Origin: Pararhodospirillum oryzae
GTDB taxonomy: Bacteria > Pseudomonadota > Alphaproteobacteria > Rhodospirillales > Rhodospirillaceae
Assembly (NCBI RefSeq): GCF_007992075.1
Contig: NZ_BJZO01000026.1
Coordinates: forward strand, 1-50,591
DNA length: 50,591 nucleotides
Reading direction: 5' to 3'
This document shows, piece after piece, positions 1 through 8,672 of this stretch. Position numbers and translations under genes: made by a program. How positions within the stretch are numbered: position 1 is the stretch's first letter; every line of letters begins with the position of its first letter. The notes beneath the pieces were generated by a model, which ran no database searches, was not told the DNA's origin, and saw only the letters and a program-made list of their open reading frames with translations.

Positions 1-278
1 TTACCCGCACCCTTCCGCGCTACCCGCTGGTGCCTGCGACGTTGCTGGGGCGCCTGGCCGTCGATCGACGCGATCAGGGCCGGGGGTATGGGCGTTTCCT
101 GCTCGCGGACGCGCTTTGTCGCGCGGTCCGCAGCGAGATCGCCTCGTTTGCCGTGATCGTGGACGCCAAGGACGAAAACGCGAAACGTTTTTACGAGCGC
201 GAAAGCTTTCTACCTTTTCCGGATCAACCGTTGAAACTGTTTCGGCCGATGGCGGATCTTGAGAAACTGTTTGCATGA
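1..278 (+). CDS. GNAT-family N-acetyltransferase, C-terminal part (cut by window edge)
   Basis: The reading frame is open from the window edge, so the N-terminus is missing. The visible ~91 residues contain the acetyl-CoA-binding strand and loop (LGRLAVD followed by R-D-Q-G-R-G-Y-G, the Q/R-x-x-G-x-G/A motif) and a C-terminal NAKRFYERESF segment typical of the last GNAT helix and strand. The combination resembles TacT-like GNAT toxins that acetylate aminoacyl-tRNA and are normally encoded after a DUF1778 antitoxin; that upstream partner would lie outside the window, so the toxin role is inference. A plain small-molecule GNAT is the alternative. Confidence 0.8.
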   Translation, partial: TRTLPRYPLVPATLLGRLAVDRRDQGRGYGRFLLADALCRAVRSEIASFAVIVDAKDENAKRFYERESFLPFPDQPLKLFRPMADLEKLFA

Positions 279-340
279 GGCGGCCACGCCTCGTCATCCT
301 TTCCCCAAGGGGGCGAGGATCGGGCGGGGGCAGAAAATCT

Positions 341-369
341 TTGACTCGGGCGGGTCCGGGCCCTAAGGT
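341..369 (+). promoter_or_regulatory. Candidate sigma70 promoter of rpmJ
   Basis: TTGACT (341-346) and TAAGGT (364-369) are separated by exactly 17 bases and lie about 100 bases before the rpmJ start. The -35 matches the consensus at five of six positions. No transcript data are available. Confidence 0.45.
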
Positions 370-465
370 CCCGGCCTTCCTTTGTTGAAAAAAGGGACCG
401 GTTAAGCCGGTGGGGTCCTTGGGCTTCGTCGCGCTGTTCGGTCCGATCCGTCGAGGGCCAGACCT

Positions 466-591
466 ATGCGTGTTCGTAACTCCTTGAAGTCGGCGAAGGT
501 GCGCGACAAGAATTGCCGCATCGTGCGTCGCAAGGGCCGTGTTCTTGTGATCAACAAGAAGAACCCGCGCCTGAAGACCCGCCAGGGCTAA
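466..591 (+). CDS. rpmJ: 50S ribosomal protein L36
   Basis: A 41-residue, very basic protein beginning [11 protein letters not shown] with [22 protein letters not shown] and KTRQG. This is the longer L36 type that lacks the full zinc-binding Cys/His set (only one Cys is present). L36 sits in the large ribosomal subunit and stabilises 23S rRNA. The gene stands alone, between its own promoter candidate and a hairpin, rather than in the spc operon, which is usual for this L36 type in alphaproteobacteria. The start is fixed by homology. Confidence 0.97.
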   Translation: MRVRNSLKSAKVRDKNCRIVRRKGRVLVINKKNPRLKTRQG

Positions 592-664
592 AACCCCTGG
601 CGTTTCCGGGTCCGGTGTGCGCTGGCACGCCGGAGACGGTTGACGCGAGTAAGTGCCGTTACCC

Positions 665-711
665 CGCACACACCCCGCCCGGGTCGCGAAACCTGGTGTG
701 GGGTGTGTGCG
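665..711. terminator. Hairpin between convergent rpmJ and lysR-type gene
   Basis: CGCACACACCCC (665-676) pairs perfectly with GGGGTGTGTGCG (700-711), a 12-bp stem with a 23-base loop that can fold further. It sits between two convergent genes. The T-tract is short (GTTTGGG), so termination is likely but not certain. Confidence 0.45.
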
Positions 712-754
712 TTTGGGTGCGCGTCACCCAAGGCAAGGGGCGCAGGCGATCGCC

Positions 755-1678
755 TCACGTCAAGGCTTCCTCCGATCCGGCCGCCGGGCGCGTGGCCTCG
801 CGGAAGAAATCGATGAAAGCCCGCAGAGCCGGCCGCATGTGCCGGCGCGAGGGATAATACAGGTAAAACCCCTCGAAAACCGGGGTCCAGTCGTCAAGAA
901 CCGGCACGAGAAGGCCGGCGGCAATGTCCTGGATCACGCGGTCTTGAAAAATGTAGGCAAGACCAACGCCTTGCAAAACCGCCCGATGGATCAGGCCCTG
1001 ATGCGACAAGATCAAGGGGCCCTTGGGGTCGATCACCAGCTTCCGCCCGTCCTTTTCCAGTTCCCACGCATAGATCTGTCCGCTTGAAAAGCGGCGCCGG
1101 ATGCATGGATGCGACAGGAGATCGTGCGGGGTCAGGGGGGCCGCCTGCCTTTGGAAATACTCGGGCGTGGCCACGATCCGCCCGCGCCGGCGCCCGCCCA
1201 GGGGAACGGCGATCATGGTGTCCTCAAGGGATTCCCCCAGCCGGATCCCGGCATCAAAGCCGCTGGCCACGATGTCCTCGAAATGGTCGTCGGTGCGAAT
1301 CTCCAGTTCCACCTTGGGAAAGGATCGCGCGAACGCCCCCAGGTGGGGGGCAATCACATCCTCGGCGACCAGCAGCGGCATGGTCACGCGCAAGGGGCCC
1401 GACGGCTCGGCGCGCAGCTCGGCCAGGGCGGCGAAGCCGGAGTCGATCTCCGCCAGGGGGGCGGCCGTTGCTTCCAGCAGGCGTTCCCCTTCCGGGGTCA
1501 GGCGCAGGCTGCGGGTCGAGCGCGCCAGAAGCCGCACCCCCAGCGAGGCTTCCAACGCTCCGACCGCATGGCTGATCGCCGACGGCGCGAGGCGTAGCCG
1601 TTCGGCGGCGGCGCGAAAGCTCCCTTCACGCGCCACCGTGGTGAAAACGACCAGTCGGGAAAGTCGGGTGCGGTCCAT
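755..1678 (-). CDS. LysR-family transcriptional regulator
   Basis: A 307-residue protein with a typical LysR N-terminal winged helix-turn-helix (about residues 1-60: [50 protein letters not shown]) and a periplasmic-binding-protein-like effector domain (about 90-290). It is divergent from the aldo/keto reductase starting at 1786, which makes that gene its probable target. The start at 1678 is chosen because the conserved DRTRLSRL begins there; upstream in-frame sequence has no family similarity. A 19-base palindrome directly abuts this start codon. The inducer is unknown. Confidence 0.93.
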   Translation of the reverse strand: MDRTRLSRLVVFTTVAREGSFRAAAERLRLAPSAISHAVGALEASLGVRLLARSTRSLRLTPEGERLLEATAAPLAEIDSGFAALAELRAEPSGPLRVTMPLLVAEDVIAPHLGAFARSFPKVELEIRTDDHFEDIVASGFDAGIRLGESLEDTMIAVPLGGRRRGRIVATPEYFQRQAAPLTPHDLLSHPCIRRRFSSGQIYAWELEKDGRKLVIDPKGPLILSHQGLIHRAVLQGVGLAYIFQDRVIQDIAAGLLVPVLDDWTPVFEGFYLYYPSRRHMRPALRAFIDFFREATRPAAGSEEALT

Positions 1679-1697
1679 TGTGCGAAAATTTCGAACA
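1679..1697. promoter_or_regulatory. Palindromic operator candidate abutting the LysR start
   Basis: TGTGCGAAAATTTCGAACA is a 9-bp inverted repeat around a single central A, with one mismatched pair. It lies in the LysR/aldo-keto reductase divergent spacer, immediately before the regulator's start codon. A LysR binding site (T-N11-A type, autorepression) is the natural reading, but it is inference. Confidence 0.4.
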
Positions 1698-1785
1698 TGG
1701 TGTTGCCGAAAGAGCCGGTTATCCAAACGATGCTCCCTCGGTACCTTCAGGGCAACCCATCCGAATCCTTGCAGGAGGCAAACCC

Positions 1786-2784
1786 ATGAAAAAACGGACA
1801 CTGGGCCAGGGACTTGAGGTTTCGGCGGTGGGGCTGGGGTGCATGGGCATGAGCCAGGCCTATGGCGCCTACGACGAGGCGGACTCGCTGAAAACCCTGG
1901 ACCGCGCCCTGGATCTGGGAGTGAATTTCTTCGATACCGCCGAGGCGTATGGCCCCTACCGCAATGAAGAGCTGCTGGGGCGCTCGCTTGCTTCCCGGCG
2001 CGCGGGGTTGGTGATCGCCACCAAGTTCGGCTTTACCTTCAAGGCCCAGGCCGGCGATCACGGGGCGATCAGCGGAACCGACGGGCGGCCGGAACACGCG
2101 AAGGAAGTGGCCGAGGCCTCGTTGAAGCGCCTGCGGCTCGATGTGATCGATCTTTACTACCTGCACCGGGCCGACCCGGCGGTGCCGATCGAGGATACCG
2201 TGGGCGCCATGGCCGATCTGGTGCGCGACGGGAAGGTGCGGGCCCTCGGGCTTTCGGAAGTCTCCGCCGACATGCTGCGCCGGGCCCACGCGGTCCATCC
2301 GATCGCCGCCTTGCAAAGCGAATATTCACTGTGGACGCGGGACGTGGAAAGCAACGGAGTCCTGGCGGCGTGCCGGGACCTGGGGATCGGGTTCGTGCCC
2401 TTCAGCCCGCTGGGGCGCGGCTTCCTGACCGGCAAGCAGGTGGGCACGGACGGGCTGGAGGAGAAGGACTTCCGCCGCTCGCTCCCCCGTTTCCAAGACG
2501 AGAACCTGGCCGCCAACCGGCTTTTGGTCGAGGCGGTGACGCGGATGGCCGAGGCGCGCGGCGTCACGGCGGCTCAGGTGGCCCTGGCCTGGGTTCTGGC
2601 GCAAGGGAACGACATCGTGCCCATTCCCGGGGCGCGCCGGATCCGGCACCTGGAGGAAAACGTGGCGGCGGCGGATATCGCGCTGATCTCGGACGACCTG
2701 GATCGGCTCAACGACATCTTCGCGCCGGGCAAGGTGGCCGGGGCCCGCTACCCCGAGGCCTTCGAGAAACTGACGAAGACGTGA
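1786..2784 (+). CDS. Aldo/keto reductase
   Basis: A 332-residue NADPH-dependent oxidoreductase of the AKR superfamily, (beta/alpha)8 barrel. The catalytic tetrad is visible: D50 and Y55 in [10 protein letters not shown]80 in ATKFGF and H127 in YYLHRADP. The C-terminal cofactor region [13 protein letters not shown] is also present. It is closest in feel to the AKR13/YakC group that reduces aldehydes and ketones. The start at 1786 has AGGAGG at 1773-1778, seven bases upstream. It is divergent from the LysR gene and probably controlled by it. The natural substrate cannot be told from sequence. Confidence 0.93.
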   Translation: MKKRTLGQGLEVSAVGLGCMGMSQAYGAYDEADSLKTLDRALDLGVNFFDTAEAYGPYRNEELLGRSLASRRAGLVIATKFGFTFKAQAGDHGAISGTDGRPEHAKEVAEASLKRLRLDVIDLYYLHRADPAVPIEDTVGAMADLVRDGKVRALGLSEVSADMLRRAHAVHPIAALQSEYSLWTRDVESNGVLAACRDLGIGFVPFSPLGRGFLTGKQVGTDGLEEKDFRRSLPRFQDENLAANRLLVEAVTRMAEARGVTAAQVALAWVLAQGNDIVPIPGARRIRHLEENVAAADIALISDDLDRLNDIFAPGKVAGARYPEAFEKLTKT

Positions 2785-2796
2785 TCCAGGCCTGTC

Positions 2797-2862
2797 GCGG
2801 GGGCCCGGAGGCCCCCTTGCAGGGACACCATCAGGCGGGGGCCCGGAGGCCCCCTTCCAGGA
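2797..2862. repeat. Direct repeat of a GC-rich hairpin (two copies, 38-base offset)
   Basis: Two near-identical units (2797-2824 and 2835-2862) each contain GGGGGCC-CGGA-GGCCCCC followed by TT. The first lies between the convergent aldo/keto reductase and HAD genes and could terminate the reductase transcript. The second encodes the last residues (EGGLRAPA) of the HAD protein, so the duplication involves the gene's end. Confidence 0.55.
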
Positions 2863-3541
2863 AAGCCGGCAGATCGCGAATCGACGACAAGGTGGCAAAG
2901 CGGTGGGACGCCTCGGGGGAAGGCTCGACCTGTTCGTGTTTCCAGGTCACCTCATAGGGGATATGGACCGCTTCGCCTCCGATGGCCAGCACCGGCAGGA
3001 TGTCCGAGCGAACCGAATTGCCAACCATGAGGAACTGGCCGGGATCGAGTCCTTCGCGCTGCACGATCGAACGGTACATGTCGGGATCTTTTTCCAACAC
3101 GACGTGCACCTCCTTGAAAAAGGGGCGCAGCTTCGATTTAGCCAGTTTTTCCCGCTGTTCGATCTCGTCGCCCTTGGTGATCAGAAAACACGGGTAACGC
3201 CCCCGCACCCACGAAAGGGTTTCAATGACGCCGTCAAGGAGGTGGACGTCCTTGTCGAGGAAGCGCTGAACCATCGCGATGATGTGGGCGATCTCGGCCC
3301 CGGAAACCCGCTGCTCGGTCAGTTCCAGGGCGGTTTCGATCATCGACAGGGCAAATCCCTTGGCGCCATAGCCGTACTTGCGGAGATTGCGCCGCTCCAC
3401 CGCCATCAGATGCGCGTCGATTTGATCCGGATCGCCGGTATGGCCGACGATAATCTCGGTCAACTGGCGCTGCATGTCCTGGAAGTGGGTTTCGTTGTGC
3501 CAAAGCGTGTCGTCCGCGTCGAACCCGATGGCCTTGATCAT
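2831..3541 (-). CDS. HAD-superfamily hydrolase
   Basis: A 236-residue haloacid-dehalogenase-type phosphatase. Motif I is GFDADDTLW with D8 as nucleophile and D10 as general acid. Motif II is the Thr of LITKGD, a Lys lies in KLAKSKLRPFF, and motif IV is GNSVRSDI. A helical C1 cap of about 80 residues (HFQDMQ to LDGVIE) resembles YjjG/phosphoglycolate-type enzymes, so a small phosphoester substrate is likely but undefined. The start is at MIKAIGFD; the longer upstream frame runs through the palindromic repeat at 3581-3627. The last residues are encoded by a duplicated hairpin unit. Confidence 0.87.
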   Translation of the reverse strand: MIKAIGFDADDTLWHNETHFQDMQRQLTEIIVGHTGDPDQIDAHLMAVERRNLRKYGYGAKGFALSMIETALELTEQRVSGAEIAHIIAMVQRFLDKDVHLLDGVIETLSWVRGRYPCFLITKGDEIEQREKLAKSKLRPFFKEVHVVLEKDPDMYRSIVQREGLDPGQFLMVGNSVRSDILPVLAIGGEAVHIPYEVTWKHEQVEPSPEASHRFATLSSIRDLPAFLEGGLRAPA

Positions 3542-3580
3542 GTCGTCCTCTTCGTTCGACCCGCAGCCCTTCCCCCGCCC

Positions 3581-3627
3581 CCCCTGGAGTCTGTTCGTTT
3601 CACGTTGAAGCGGACAGACTCCAGGGG
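3581..3627. repeat. Palindromic intergenic repeat, copy R1
   Basis: A 47-base element folds into a 22-bp stem (CCCCTGGAGTCTGT against ACAGACTCCAGGGG as the outer part, two G-U pairs inside) with a three-base loop. Its core, read on the minus strand, is TCCGCTTCAACGTGAAAC, shared with elements near 8501, 16990 and 49431. It lies between trpB2 and the HAD gene and could also act as an RNA-stabilising hairpin. Confidence 0.65.
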
Positions 3628-3696
3628 ATCGGGGGAGGCTGGTTTCCGGCCGGGCCGCGTCGCACGGCGATCCGGTCCGGCCGGAAAACAAAAGGA

Positions 3697-5058
3697 TCAG
3701 CCCTTGATCTCGGGCAGATCGGTCAGGGCTTCGGCCAGGGCCGCGTCATCGAACTCGGGGTCTTGCAGCTTGCCCGAGAAGTAATCGGTGTAGGCCTGCA
3801 TGTCGAAGTGGCCGTGACCGGACAGGTTGAACAAAATGGTCTCGGCCTTGCCCTCGGCCTTGCAGCGCAGGGCCTCGTCGATGGCGGCGCGGATGGCGTG
3901 CGACGACTCGGGGGCGGGCACGATGCCTTCGGCGCGGGCGAACTGGACGGCGGCGGCGAAGCATTCGGTCTGATGGTAGGAACGCGCCTCCATCAGGCCC
4001 AGTTCCTTGACGTGGCTGACCATGGGGGCCATGCCGTGGTAGCGCAGGCCGCCGGAGTGGGTGCCGGGGGGCATGAAGGTGGCGCCCAGGGTGTGCATCT
4101 TGACCAGCGGCGTCAGCTTGCCGGTGTCGCCGAAGTCATAGGCATACTGACCCCGGGTCAGGGTCGGGCACGACGAGGGTTCCACGCCGATGATGCGCAC
4201 CGAGCGGCCCTTGATCTTCTCGCGCACATAGGGGAACGCAAGGCCGGCGAAGTTGGACCCGCCCCCGGTGCAGGCAATGACCACGTCGGGTTCGGCCTCG
4301 GCCATGGCCATTTGCAGCATGGCTTCCTGGCCGATCACGGTCTGGTGCAAGCACACGTGGTTGAGCACGCTGCCCAGGGCGTACTTGGTGTCGTCGCGCG
4401 AGGCGGCGACCTCGACGGCTTCCGAGATGGCGATGCCCAGCGAGCCGTTGGAGTCGGGATGGGCGGCCAGGATGGCGCGGCCGGCCGCGGTCTGGGGCGA
4501 CGGGCTGGCCACGCAGGTGGCGCCGTAGGTTTCCATCAGGGCGCGGCGGTAGGGCTTCTGGTTGTACGAAACCTTCACCATGAAGACCGACACTTCCAGC
4601 CCGAACAGCGAGCCGGCGAAGGCCAGCGAGCTGCCCCACTGCCCGGCCCCGGTTTCGGTGGACAGGTGCTTGACGCCTTCTTCCTTATTATAGAAGGCCT
4701 GGGCGACGGCGGTGTTGGGCTTGTGGCTGCCGGCGGGGCTCACGCCTTCGTTCTTGAAGAAGATCTTGGCGGGCGTATCCAGGATTTTTTCCAGGCGCCG
4801 GGCCCGGACCAGCGGCGACGGGCGCCACAGACGGCAGATCTCGCGCACCGGCTCGGGGATGTCAATCCAACGCTCGGTGCTCATTTCCTGTTCAATGACC
4901 GCGCGCGGGAAAATAGGTGCCAAATCATCAGGCGAAATAATCTCGGTCGTGCCCGGATGGCGCGGCGGCGGCACGGGGGTCGGCAAATCGGCGGCCAGGT
5001 TGTACCAGGCCTTGGGCATCTGGTCCTCGGGCAGAAAGTACTTGGTGCTTTCGCTCAT
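3697..5058 (-). CDS. TrpB2-type tryptophan synthase beta-like PLP enzyme
   Basis: A 453-residue PLP-dependent lyase of the TrpB2 subfamily, which converts indole (or an indole precursor) and serine to tryptophan. The PLP lysine is K113 in GSHKPNTA; GAGQWGSSLAF and the phosphate-binding CTGGGSNFAG loop are present. The N-terminal extension of ~60 residues before the fold and the length (~450 against ~400 for TrpB1) fit TrpB2. No trpA lies nearby, as usual for this class, which often acts alone or in indole salvage. The start is MSESTKYFLP; an AAGGGGGG stretch lies upstream on the minus strand. Confidence 0.93.
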   Translation of the reverse strand: MSESTKYFLPEDQMPKAWYNLAADLPTPVPPPRHPGTTEIISPDDLAPIFPRAVIEQEMSTERWIDIPEPVREICRLWRPSPLVRARRLEKILDTPAKIFFKNEGVSPAGSHKPNTAVAQAFYNKEEGVKHLSTETGAGQWGSSLAFAGSLFGLEVSVFMVKVSYNQKPYRRALMETYGATCVASPSPQTAAGRAILAAHPDSNGSLGIAISEAVEVAASRDDTKYALGSVLNHVCLHQTVIGQEAMLQMAMAEAEPDVVIACTGGGSNFAGLAFPYVREKIKGRSVRIIGVEPSSCPTLTRGQYAYDFGDTGKLTPLVKMHTLGATFMPPGTHSGGLRYHGMAPMVSHVKELGLMEARSYHQTECFAAAVQFARAEGIVPAPESSHAIRAAIDEALRCKAEGKAETILFNLSGHGHFDMQAYTDYFSGKLQDPEFDDAALAEALTDLPEIKG

Positions 5059-5332
5059 GATCGGGCAACCCCCCTTACTCTGTGACACGATCGCCTCTTC
5101 TACTCCCGCCGCTTCACCTGTGTAAACGATGGCGATCGGGGGACGGGAAAGGGAAACGCGAGGCGGAAACCCGGCGAACACACCCGGCCAGACCGTCCGA
5201 CACGCTGTCTTCGGGGGATGCCTGGGGCCCCTCCTTCTTCCTTAGCCTGGAGCCGTTGCAAGGTCTGGCGTTGGCGGGCGGGCTGACCTAAAGTCCCGGA
5301 CCGAGGGCACGGTCCAGGAAGGGGAAGGCGCC

Positions 5333-6553
5333 ATGGCGGCGGAAGACACGCAGGCAGGACAGGCGATGCACACGGAGGCCCCGGCGCGGGTGCTGTGCAC
5401 CGATTGCGGGGTGTCGCGGGGCGCGGATCCCCGCCAGTGCGGCCAGGCCTGCCAGTTCATTCATCCCGATTACGCCAGCCTGGAAACCCGGGTGCATGGA
5501 CGCCCGCGCGATCCGGCCCGGCCCGACGAGCTGTTCTTCGGTCCCTTCGAGCGCATGGTGCAAGCCGCCCTCAAGGCCCCGCGCGCGGGCGCCCAGTGGA
5601 CGGGCATCACCACCCGCCTGGGCGAGCGTCTGCTGGAAACCGGGCAGGTGGACGCGGTGCTGGCCATGGGCGCCGACCCCACGGATCGCTGGCGGCCCTT
5701 GCCCCGGTTGGTCACCGACGCCGCCGACATGGTGCACTGCCGGGGCATGCGCATGGGCTACGCGCCGCTTTTGTCGTTGCTGGACGAGGCGCGGGCGCGC
5801 GGGCTGCGCCGGCTGGCCGTGATCGGGGTGCCGTGCCAGATCTACCCCTTGCGGGCGCTGGAGCCGACCTTGGGCTTCGAGTCCCTGACCGTGATCGGCA
5901 TTCCGTGCTCGGACAACACCACCACCGAGAATTTCCACACGTTTTTGTCGCTGCTGACCCCGGCGCCCGAAACCGTGACCTATCTGGAGTTTCGCGCCGA
6001 CTACCATGTTGAAATGCGCTTCCAGGATGGGCGGGTGCGCCTGATCCCCTTCTTGAAGCTGCCGCTTTCAACCTTGCCCTCCGATTTCTTCCCGCTGACC
6101 TGCCGGGCGTGCGTGGATTACACCAACGCGCTGGCCGACCTGACCGTGGGCTACATGGGCGGGCGGGGCGAGCAGTGGGTGGTGGTGCGCAACCCGCGCG
6201 GCCAGGCGGTGTTCGATCTGCTGGGCGACGAGGTGCGGGTGCGAGAGCCCACCAGCGCCGGCAAGCGGGCCAGCGCGGTGAAGGGCTTCCTGGCCAATAT
6301 CGAGCGGGCCGCCGGCGGCCTGCCCATGCGCACCATGCCCGACTGGGCGCGGCCGATCGTGGCGTGGATGATGCCGCGCACGGGGCCTCGTGGTCTTGAA
6401 TTCGCGCGGACCCGGGTAGAAATGAAGGCATTGGAAGCGGTGGTCACCTTGCGCCATCGTTTTCCCAAGCGGGTGCGTGCCATGATTCCCCCTCACTTGT
6501 GGTCCCTGGTCGAGCCCTATGGCCTGACCCCGGGACCGGACGAACGTGCCTGA
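5333..6553 (+). CDS. bciB: Ferredoxin-dependent 8-vinyl reductase, BciB type (F420 hydrogenase beta-subunit family)
   Basis: A 406-residue protein of the coenzyme F420 hydrogenase/dehydrogenase beta-subunit family. It has an N-terminal CTDCG...CGQAC cluster (C22, C25, C36, C40) and further Cys in IGVPCQIY, IGIPCSDN and LTCRACVDY that can bind a second 4Fe-4S cluster, with FAD expected. The segments GAQWTGITTR, CRGMRMGYAPLL and FRADYHVE are what I recognise from BciB, which reduces the 8-vinyl group of divinyl (bacterio)chlorophyllide. FrhB and 7-hydroxymethyl chlorophyll reductase relatives are the alternatives. The stop overlaps the longer possible aat start, suggesting cotranscription. Confidence 0.78.
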   Translation: MAAEDTQAGQAMHTEAPARVLCTDCGVSRGADPRQCGQACQFIHPDYASLETRVHGRPRDPARPDELFFGPFERMVQAALKAPRAGAQWTGITTRLGERLLETGQVDAVLAMGADPTDRWRPLPRLVTDAADMVHCRGMRMGYAPLLSLLDEARARGLRRLAVIGVPCQIYPLRALEPTLGFESLTVIGIPCSDNTTTENFHTFLSLLTPAPETVTYLEFRADYHVEMRFQDGRVRLIPFLKLPLSTLPSDFFPLTCRACVDYTNALADLTVGYMGGRGEQWVVVRNPRGQAVFDLLGDEVRVREPTSAGKRASAVKGFLANIERAAGGLPMRTMPDWARPIVAWMMPRTGPRGLEFARTRVEMKALEAVVTLRHRFPKRVRAMIPPHLWSLVEPYGLTPGPDERA

Positions 6554-6587
6554 CGGTTTTATGCGCGCAAGGAGGCGCCTTCTCCCC

Positions 6588-7241
6588 GTGTTTAACCTGA
6601 CCCTGACACCCGAAGTCATCGTGCGGGCCTACGCGAGCGGTGTTTTTCCCATGGCCCGGGCCCACGACGACCCCCGTTTGTACTGGATCGACCCCCAGCA
6701 CCGGGGCATCTTGCCCCTGGATGGCCTGAAGGTCTCCCGCTCGCTGCGCAAGATCCTGCGCCAGGAGGTTTTTTCGGTCACCGTCGACAAGGCGTTCTCG
6801 CACGTCATCCGGGCCTGCGCCACGCGCACGCCCAAGCGGGCCGAAACCTGGATCAACGACCGCATCACCCGCGTGTTCACCGATCTGCACCGTTTGGGCA
6901 TGGCCCACAGCGTGGAATGCTGGTCGGCGGGATCGCTGGTCGGCGGGCTTTATGGCCTGTCGCTGGGCGGGGCGTTTTTTGGCGAAAGCATGTTCTCGCG
7001 CATGGCCGACGCGTCGAAGGTGGCGTTGTGTCACCTGGTGGCCCGGCTGAAGCGGGGCGGGTTCCATCTGCTCGATACCCAGTTCACCACGCCCCACCTG
7101 TGTTCGCTGGGGGCGATCGAGATCCCGCGCGATGCCTACCATGAGCGGTTGGAATCGGCGCTGGCCGAACGGGGCGAGTTCCATGTCCCGGTGCCCGAGG
7201 ACGGGGTCCTCGACATCCTCGACCGGCCCTGTGGGTATTAA
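6588..7241 (+). CDS. aat: Leucyl/phenylalanyl-tRNA--protein transferase
   Basis: This enzyme transfers Leu or Phe from tRNA to N-terminal Arg/Lys of proteins, marking them for ClpS/ClpAP (N-degron pathway). Family motifs are LTPEVIVRAYASGVFPM, YWIDPQHRGILPLD, GLYGLSLGGAFFGESMFSR, ASKVAL and LLDTQF. I chose GTG 6588 (217 residues) because conservation begins at FNLTLTPE and AAGGAGG lies at 6569-6575, though the spacing of 12 is long. GTG 6546 and ATG 6561 are in-frame alternatives, and the former overlaps the bciB stop. Confidence 0.93.
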   Translation: MFNLTLTPEVIVRAYASGVFPMARAHDDPRLYWIDPQHRGILPLDGLKVSRSLRKILRQEVFSVTVDKAFSHVIRACATRTPKRAETWINDRITRVFTDLHRLGMAHSVECWSAGSLVGGLYGLSLGGAFFGESMFSRMADASKVALCHLVARLKRGGFHLLDTQFTTPHLCSLGAIEIPRDAYHERLESALAERGEFHVPVPEDGVLDILDRPCGY

Positions 7242-7268
7242 CTCTTGATCCAGGCAAAGCCGTTGATC

Positions 7269-7787
7269 ATGAACGCGTCGTTTGCGCTGTCTCCTCGTCG
7301 CGTCGCCCTTGGTCTGGATGTGGCGGCGGCGGCGGTGCTGCTGGGAGCCCTGTATGCCCAGGTCGGCCTGGGCATCGCGCCGTGTGTCTTGTGCCTGGCC
7401 CAGCGCGTGCCCTGGGTCATCGTGGCGGTGCTGGCCGCGATGGCCTTGCAGCCGGCCGTGCCCTTGCGCTGGGCGCGGATTTTGCTGGGGATCTGTGCCC
7501 TGGCCCTGGTGGTCAATGCCGGGATCGCGGGCTACCATGTGGGGGTCGAGCAACATTGGTGGGCGGGCACCGCCGCGTGCGGATCCGGGGCGGGAACCGC
7601 CGCCACGGGCGCCGGGCCGGCAACGCTGGCCGATCTCAAGGCCGCCCTGGCCGGCCCCATCGACGCGCCCCCCCCGTGCGACGAACCGGGGTGGACGTTC
7701 ATGGGCATCAGCTTCGCGGGGCTGAATTTCGGCTTGTGCCTGCTGCTGGCGGGAATCGCCGTGTCGGGGGCTCGGCCGCGCGGCTGA
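7269..7787 (+). CDS. dsbB: Disulfide bond formation protein B
   Basis: A 172-residue inner-membrane quinone reductase that re-oxidises DsbA. Four hydrophobic segments are visible (about 12-35, 45-62, 68-90, 146-168). The first catalytic pair is C39-V-L-C42 just after helix 1; the second periplasmic pair is C104 and C137 in the loop before helix 4 (PPPCDEPGWTFMGIS). The loop between them is Gly/Ala-rich. ATG 7269 is preferred over TTG 7245, eight codons upstream. The gene lies between aat and coq7; shared transcription is likely given the short gaps. Confidence 0.9.
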   Translation: MNASFALSPRRVALGLDVAAAAVLLGALYAQVGLGIAPCVLCLAQRVPWVIVAVLAAMALQPAVPLRWARILLGICALALVVNAGIAGYHVGVEQHWWAGTAACGSGAGTAATGAGPATLADLKAALAGPIDAPPPCDEPGWTFMGISFAGLNFGLCLLLAGIAVSGARPRG

Positions 7788-7852
7788 TCTGGCGGGGCGC
7801 CTGGGCGCGGCCCATATCAGGGGGGTCTTTCCCTGTTGAAGGAGCCCCCCCC

Positions 7853-8491
7853 ATGACGGTTCGCCGCTCTCGCGCCACCCCCGTGCCCGAGGTGTTTCGT
7901 CCCAGCGAGGAGGACGTCCTGGCCCAGGTCCAAGGACGCCTCACGCGCCGGGGCCGCCGTCCCGGTGATCTGCCCCGGGCCGCCCTGGTCGACCGGGTGC
8001 TGCGGGTCGATCAGGCGGGCGAATATGGCGCCGTGCGCATTTACCAAGGCCAGCACGCGGTGATGGCGCGCCGGCGTTCGCCCAAGGCGGCGGTGGTCGC
8101 CGGCATGCGCGCCTCGGAAGAACGCCACCTCGCGACCTTCAATGCCCTGATGGTTGAACGCCGGGCGCGGCCGACCTTGCTTGCGCCCCTGTGGCATGTG
8201 GCCGGCTTCGCCCTGGGGGCGGGAACGGCGCTGCTGGGCGACGAGATGGCGATGGCGTGCACCACGGCGGTGGAGGAAGTCATTGACGACCATTACCGGG
8301 CCCAGGCCGACAGCCTGGGCGACGACGAACTGCCCTTGAAGGCGACGCTGGCCCATTTCCGGCTGGAGGAAGTCCATCACCGCGACCAGGGTCTGGCGCA
8401 CGGAGCCGAGCAGGCCCCCGCCTATCCCCTGGTTTCCGAGGCGATCAAGGCGGGAACGCGGGTCGCGATCTGGCTGTCCGAGCGGCTGTAG
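7853..8491 (+). CDS. coq7: COQ7-family demethoxyubiquinone hydroxylase
   Basis: A 212-residue di-iron monooxygenase catalysing the C6 hydroxylation of demethoxyubiquinone in aerobic ubiquinone synthesis. Metal-ligand motifs of the ferritin-like four-helix bundle are present in two repeats: E57 in AGEYGAVRIYQGQ, E89-E-R-H92, E141/E142 in VEEVIDDHY, and the E172-E-V-H-H176 motif. The N-terminal ~40 residues are poorly conserved. A GAAGGA ribosome site lies at 7838-7843. The neighbour dsbB also feeds electrons to quinones. Confidence 0.95.
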   Translation: MTVRRSRATPVPEVFRPSEEDVLAQVQGRLTRRGRRPGDLPRAALVDRVLRVDQAGEYGAVRIYQGQHAVMARRRSPKAAVVAGMRASEERHLATFNALMVERRARPTLLAPLWHVAGFALGAGTALLGDEMAMACTTAVEEVIDDHYRAQADSLGDDELPLKATLAHFRLEEVHHRDQGLAHGAEQAPAYPLVSEAIKAGTRVAIWLSERL

Positions 8492-8500
8492 GGTGCCTTG

Positions 8501-8534
8501 GATCCCGTCCGCTTCATGGTGAGGCGGACGGATC
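8501..8534. repeat. Palindromic intergenic repeat, copy R2 (short)
   Basis: GATCCCGTCCGCTTCA faces GAGGCGGACGGATC across a short loop, with a stem interrupted by one bulge. The core CCGTCCGCTTCA matches the other copies. It lies just after coq7. Confidence 0.45.
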
Positions 8535-8672
8535 GCGGAGCCTCTTTATCCCTGACGCGCTCTCGTCGATCCGTCGGGCAAGAAAAAGCCCACCCCTGTC
8601 TCGGGTTTTCGAAACCATAAGCGCCCGATGATGGTGGGGGACCTGGAAAACCAAGGGATGATTTGTATCGAG

